From contig NC_008571.1 in NCBI RefSeq assembly GCF_000060345.1, positions 1,612,001-1,676,000 on the forward strand: a stretch of DNA of 64,000 nucleotides, in the 5' to 3' direction. This DNA comes from Christiangramia forsetii KT0803. GTDB lineage: Bacteria > Bacteroidota > Bacteroidia > Flavobacteriales > Flavobacteriaceae. A model generated the notes under the pieces. It did not search any database, was not told the DNA's origin, and worked only from the letters and a program-made list of their open reading frames with translations. Position numbers and translations under genes: made by a program. Of this stretch, positions 60,452 through 64,000 are shown piece by piece (the stretch's first letter is position 1; each line of letters opens with the position of its first letter).

Positions 60452-62635
60452 ATGATAAAAATTAGTTCCAGGAGTCTTGATGATCTTGAGTTTCCGGTAG
60501 TTTGTAATCAAATTAGCGATTTATGCGTTACCGGACAGGGAAAAGAAAAGGCTCTTAATATTCAACCTTATCCAAATTACAGGAAAACTGTTTTCGGGCT
60601 TGATCAAACCAACGAATATTTTGATTCAAAAACGAATGATCAGCCTATACCTAATCACGGGTTCGATGCTATTCAATCTGAAATAAAACTATTGGGAATA
60701 GAAGGATCTGTGATCGAGATTGGAGGATTTCGGAAAATCGCCTCGATTACTGAAACAGTAAATACGCATCTAAAATACTTCAAAAAATATCATGAAGTAT
60801 TTCCGGCCCTTTCTGAAACTGTTTCTCATATTGAATTTGATCTAAGTCTTACCAATACTATTAATGGCGTGATAGACAGGTTTGGGGAAATGAAAGATGA
60901 CGCTTCTCCCCTTCTTCAGAATTTAAGAAGATCTATCAATTCTGTAAAAGGAAAAATAAATTCAAGTTTTAATTCGGCGCTCTCCACCTATCAATCTTAC
61001 GGTTATCTGGATGACATTAAGGAAAGTGTCGTTGAAAATGTTAGGGTTCTCGCTGTAAGTGCTATGCACCGTAGGAAAGTAAAAGGTGGGATTATGGGTA
61101 ATTCCAAAACTGGAAGTATTGTATATATTCAGCCTGAAGCCACCTATCAATTTACCAGAGAACTAAATAATCTTGAATATGAAGAAAAAGAAGAAGTAAA
61201 ACGAATTTTAAAATCTCTTACAGAATTTACAAGACCTTATCGTGAAATTTTAACCGAATACCAGGATCTGCTAAGTGATATGGACGTGATTTCAGCAAAA
61301 TCGAAATATGCTGAAAAAATAAATGGGGTTCTTCCAAAAATCACAAAAGAAAGAGAGCTTCATATAGAAGAAGCATATCACCCCCTGCTTTATTTAAGCA
61401 ATAAGAAAAAAGGAGAGAAGACATTTCCGCAAAGTATCGAGTTGATGCCTAATAACCGGATCATGGTCATTTCTGGGCCTAATGCCGGTGGTAAAAGTAT
61501 TACACTTAAAACAATTGGTTTACTACAGGTGATGCTTCAAAGTGGAATTTTGGTTCCAGTTCATGAATATAGCCGAATGTGCATATTCAAAAAAATATTA
61601 ACCGATATTGGAGATAATCAGTCTATTGAAAACCACCTAAGTACATATAGTTATAGGCTGAAGAATATGAATCATTTTCTAAGAAAATGTGATGATAAAA
61701 CCCTGTTCTTAATTGATGAATTTGGAACGGGAAGTGATCCGGAGCTCGGTGGTGCACTGGCTGAAACTTTCCTGGAGGTATTTTATGAAAAGGGCTCTTA
61801 TGGAATTTTGACTACGCATTATGCAAATCTGAAGAAACTTGCTAATGAACTTCCAGAGATGAGCAATGCGAATATGATGTTTGATAGCAAAACTCTGGAA
61901 CCAATTTATAAACTTCAGGTTGGAGAGGCAGGTAGTTCTTTTACTTTTGAAGTAGCTCAGAAAAATGGAATTCCATATAGTCTTATTAATCGCTCCAAAA
62001 AGAAAGTAGAGAAAGGAAAAATACGTTTTGACCGCAGTATTGCTAATCTTCAAAAAGAAAGGTCTGTTTTAAGAAAAACTACCGATTCGCTTAAACAAAA
62101 GGAGGAAAAAGCAGCTGCGCAAAAAGAAAAACTCGAAGAAGTGAACTCTAAAGTTCAGCAGAAATTAGAGAGTTATCAGGAATTATATGATTCTAATCAG
62201 CGTCTCATATACCTTGGTCAAAAGGTGAACGATATTAGTGAGAAATACTTCAATAATAAAAAGAAAAAGGAGCTTATTGGGGAGTTCCTGAAAATGGTGG
62301 AAATTGAAAACTCCAAGCGTAAAAAAGAAGGTGTAAAAGAACAGAGAAAGAAAAAAGCTAAGGAAAAACAGCTTAATCAGGAAGTTCAGAAAAAGATTGA
62401 ACCAATTCGGGAAAAGAAGAAAGAAGAGAAAAAGAAAGAGGATCATATTAAAAAACAAGAAGCGAATAAACCTAAAGCCAAACTTAAAATTGGAGATCGT
62501 GTTCGTTTGGAAGATGGAAAGGCCGTTGGCTCCATAGATACTATTGAAAAAGGAAAAGCAATCGTAAATTATGGTATGTTTACTACATCGGTTGGCTTGG
62601 AACAATTGGAACTTGTACAGTCGGCTAAAAAATAA
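60452..62635 (+). CDS. mutS2: MutS2-type ATPase without Smr domain
   Basis: 727 residues. MutS core: Walker A GPNAGGKSITLK (342-349), Walker B LFLIDEFGTGSDPELGGALAE and the lever/clamp region. Residues ~530-660 are a Lys/Glu-rich coiled coil, then a small KOW-like end (KIGDRVRLEDGKAVGSI). Classical MutS2 carries a C-terminal Smr nuclease domain; none is present here. Expected role in recombination control or ribosome rescue. Confidence 0.9.
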   Translation: MIKISSRSLDDLEFPVVCNQISDLCVTGQGKEKALNIQPYPNYRKTVFGLDQTNEYFDSKTNDQPIPNHGFDAIQSEIKLLGIEGSVIEIGGFRKIASITETVNTHLKYFKKYHEVFPALSETVSHIEFDLSLTNTINGVIDRFGEMKDDASPLLQNLRRSINSVKGKINSSFNSALSTYQSYGYLDDIKESVVENVRVLAVSAMHRRKVKGGIMGNSKTGSIVYIQPEATYQFTRELNNLEYEEKEEVKRILKSLTEFTRPYREILTEYQDLLSDMDVISAKSKYAEKINGVLPKITKERELHIEEAYHPLLYLSNKKKGEKTFPQSIELMPNNRIMVISGPNAGGKSITLKTIGLLQVMLQSGILVPVHEYSRMCIFKKILTDIGDNQSIENHLSTYSYRLKNMNHFLRKCDDKTLFLIDEFGTGSDPELGGALAETFLEVFYEKGSYGILTTHYANLKKLANELPEMSNANMMFDSKTLEPIYKLQVGEAGSSFTFEVAQKNGIPYSLINRSKKKVEKGKIRFDRSIANLQKERSVLRKTTDSLKQKEEKAAAQKEKLEEVNSKVQQKLESYQELYDSNQRLIYLGQKVNDISEKYFNNKKKKELIGEFLKMVEIENSKRKKEGVKEQRKKKAKEKQLNQEVQKKIEPIREKKKEEKKKEDHIKKQEANKPKAKLKIGDRVRLEDGKAVGSIDTIEKGKAIVNYGMFTTSVGLEQLELVQSAKK

Positions 62636-62673
62636 AACATAATTATCTTGAATTAAGATAAATCCATATCTCC

Positions 62674-62732
62674 AGGTCACATCGAGCGCAGTCGAGATGC
62701 TTTTAATGACCCTTCGACTGTGCAGGGAGACA
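62674..62732. repeat. Flavobacterial intergenic repeat, TCGAGCGCAGTCGAGA type
   Basis: AGGTCACATCGAGCGCAGTC, then GAGATGCTTTTA and CCTTCGACTGTGCAGGGAGAC, inverted GTCGA/TCGAC blocks. Only copy of this type seen here; similar elements are frequent in Bacteroidota intergenic DNA. Confidence 0.6.
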
Positions 62733-62774
62733 AAAGCATATTCAAGGTATTAATTGAAAAAGATTAAATAAAAT

Positions 62775-63191
62775 ATGAATTCAGTTCCGGAAAATAAAAA
62801 AATTATACTTTTTGATGGCGTTTGCAATCTATGCGATGGTGCCGTTCAGTTTATTATTAAACATGATAAGAAAGATATTTTTAGATATGCTTCCCTGCAA
62901 AGTGAAATAGGCAGGAAACTAGTAGATGAAAGAGGTCTGGATCCTGAAGAATTAGATTCAATTATTTTAATAGAGCCAGGCGTCGCTTATTATAGAAAGT
63001 CCAGCGCAGCTCTTGAAATCTCCAGAGATCTTTCAGGAGGATATTCCTTATTAAAAAACTTTCTGTTTATGCCGGAATCTCTCAGGGATGGAGTTTATGA
63101 TTTTATAGCCAATAATCGTTATAAATGGTTCGGGAAAAAAGAACAATGTATGATCCCTTCTCCCGAATTAAAAGCTAAATTTTTAGATTAA
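62775..63191 (+). CDS. DCC-family thiol-disulfide oxidoreductase-like protein
   Basis: 138 residues. The DCC motif DGVCNLCDGAVQFIIKHD lies near the N-terminus (CxxC), with FRYASLQSEIGRKL and MPESLRDGVYDFIANNRYKWFG later. Predicted thioredoxin-like redox protein. Convergent overlap of 4 bp with the symporter gene. Confidence 0.9.
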   Translation: MNSVPENKKIILFDGVCNLCDGAVQFIIKHDKKDIFRYASLQSEIGRKLVDERGLDPEELDSIILIEPGVAYYRKSSAALEISRDLSGGYSLLKNFLFMPESLRDGVYDFIANNRYKWFGKKEQCMIPSPELKAKFLD

Positions 63192-64000
63192 ACTTTTTCG
63201 CTTTCGGTAATCGTTTCTTCTTCCGGGTGATACTCATCATCCCAATTTTTTACATTAGGAGGCCCCATCATATCTACAGATTTTGCAACCATTAGAGATA
63301 CCGCAGCATCACCAGTTACATTTACGGTAGTTCTACACATATCAAGAGGTCTGTCTACTGCAAAGATCAAGGCTAATCCTGCTTCAGGAATTCCAGCCTG
63401 GGCTAACACTATAACCAACATCACCATTCCCGCACCTGGTACAGCGGCGGAACCAATAGATGCTAATGTAGCAGTAGCAATAATTCCTAGTTGCGCTCCA
63501 ATTGTTAGATCAATTCCGAATGCCTGAGCAATAAACACTGCGGCAACAGCCTGATAAAGACTAGTACCATCCATATTTATCGTGGCTCCAATAGGCAAAA
63601 CAAAACTGGTAACTTCTTTATGCACACCCATGTGTTCTTCTACTCGTTCCATCGTTACTGGAAGTGTTGCAGCACTTGAGCTCGTTGAGAATGCGAGTAA
63701 TTGTGCCGGAGCAATTCCATTAATAAAAAATGATGGTGTGTTCTTTGTAAATATCCATACTAATAGCACATAAACTCCAATCATTAATGCCAGACCAACG
63801 AGTACTGTTAATGCATACATGACCAATGCGGCAAAAAGATCGGCACTTGGAGACTCAACTACCAGCGCTGCTAATAAGGCAAACACACCATATGGAGCTG
63901 TAAGCATTATCAGATCTATCATTTTCAGTATCACTTCATTAAAGCCATCAAAGAAATCTTTTACCGGTTTAGCTGTTTTTTCAGGAATAAGTATTAATCC
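63188..64000 (-). CDS. Dicarboxylate/amino acid:cation symporter (DAACS), 5' part missing
   Basis: The frame is open to the right edge; upstream codons read GLILIPEKTAKPVKDFFDGF, so a longer protein than any start in the window. Family motifs: AFSTSSSAATLPVT (serine-rich hairpin), LPIGATINMDGTSLYQ and VDRPLDMCRTTVNVTGDA. Na+- or H+-coupled uptake of glutamate, aspartate or C4-dicarboxylates. C-terminus acidic. Confidence 0.93.
   Translation of the reverse strand, partial: GLILIPEKTAKPVKDFFDGFNEVILKMIDLIMLTAPYGVFALLAALVVESPSADLFAALVMYALTVLVGLALMIGVYVLLVWIFTKNTPSFFINGIAPAQLLAFSTSSSAATLPVTMERVEEHMGVHKEVTSFVLPIGATINMDGTSLYQAVAAVFIAQAFGIDLTIGAQLGIIATATLASIGSAAVPGAGMVMLVIVLAQAGIPEAGLALIFAVDRPLDMCRTTVNVTGDAAVSLMVAKSVDMMGPPNVKNWDDEYHPEEETITESEKV

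Noticed and set aside
62183-62680. 165-codon minus-strand frame over the end of mutS2
   Set aside because: Phe/Leu-rich complement of the Lys/Glu coiled coil of MutS2, an expected artefact.

Overview
The window comes from a low-G+C member of the Bacteroidota, most likely a marine Flavobacteriaceae of the Gramella/Salegentibacter/Zunongwangia type. This rests on the protein families present (TamL-type lipoprotein with TamB, fused E1 alpha/beta dehydrogenase, Aquifex-type aconitase, MutS2 without Smr, DUF4402 and DUF4251 proteins), on promoters of the TAnnTTTG type, on the near absence of Shine-Dalgarno sequences, and on intergenic repeats of the kind scattered through flavobacterial genomes. 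The genus is inference; no rRNA or tRNA gene was seen.

Layout. 1-3350: a minus-strand surface cluster with an Ig-like secreted protein (cut by the window edge), a PapD-like chaperone and three DUF4402 proteins that look like chaperone-dependent subunits. 3.9-13.1 kb: OmpA lipoprotein, then tamB-tamL facing upp. 13.3-19 kb: small metabolic and stress genes (VOC, SnoaL-like, DinB, Usp, dodecin-like, ABM, HbpS-like, alcohol dehydrogenase). 19.6-22.3 kb: a cold-shock-domain protein, a fatty acid desaturase with a lost or cryptic start, and three tandem cspA-like genes with a shared leader hairpin. 22.3-27.5 kb: transporters, GNAT, PepSY-like lipoprotein, MBL hydrolase and an extended MsrA.

27.9-36.5 kb is an A+T-rich accessory island and the main point of interest. 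Removing two insertion sequences at their target duplications (IS256 family 29841-31174, 9-bp duplication; IS3 family 31226-32479, 3-bp duplication) rebuilds one gene string: DUF2779 nuclease-like gene, 3-bp gap, WYL regulator, then a ubiquitin-like protein, an E1-like ThiF enzyme with a possibly E2-like N-terminus, a DUF6527 protein and a 46-residue lysine-rich protein. This is a bacterial ubiquitin-like conjugation operon whose regulator has been beheaded by one IS and whose nuclease has lost its natural C-terminus to the other.

36.5-43.3 kb returns to ordinary genes (FNT channel, nucleoside deaminase, HPF, aconitase, a zinc-ligand-less MBL-like protein). 43.4-49.7 kb is a minus-strand biosynthetic cluster: FAD oxidoreductase, methyltransferase, type III PKS, enoyl/ketoacyl reductase, dehydratase, ketosynthase, ACP and phosphopantetheinyl transferase. 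It reads as a dedicated fatty-acyl supply feeding a type III PKS, plausibly for an alkylresorcinol or quinone-type phenolic lipid. 49.7-64 kb holds envelope lipoproteins, the fused 2-oxoacid dehydrogenase E1, a 2OG-Fe oxygenase operon, ppk1 with a cytosolic binding-protein-like gene, ung, mutS2, a DCC protein and a dicarboxylate/cation symporter that runs off the right edge.
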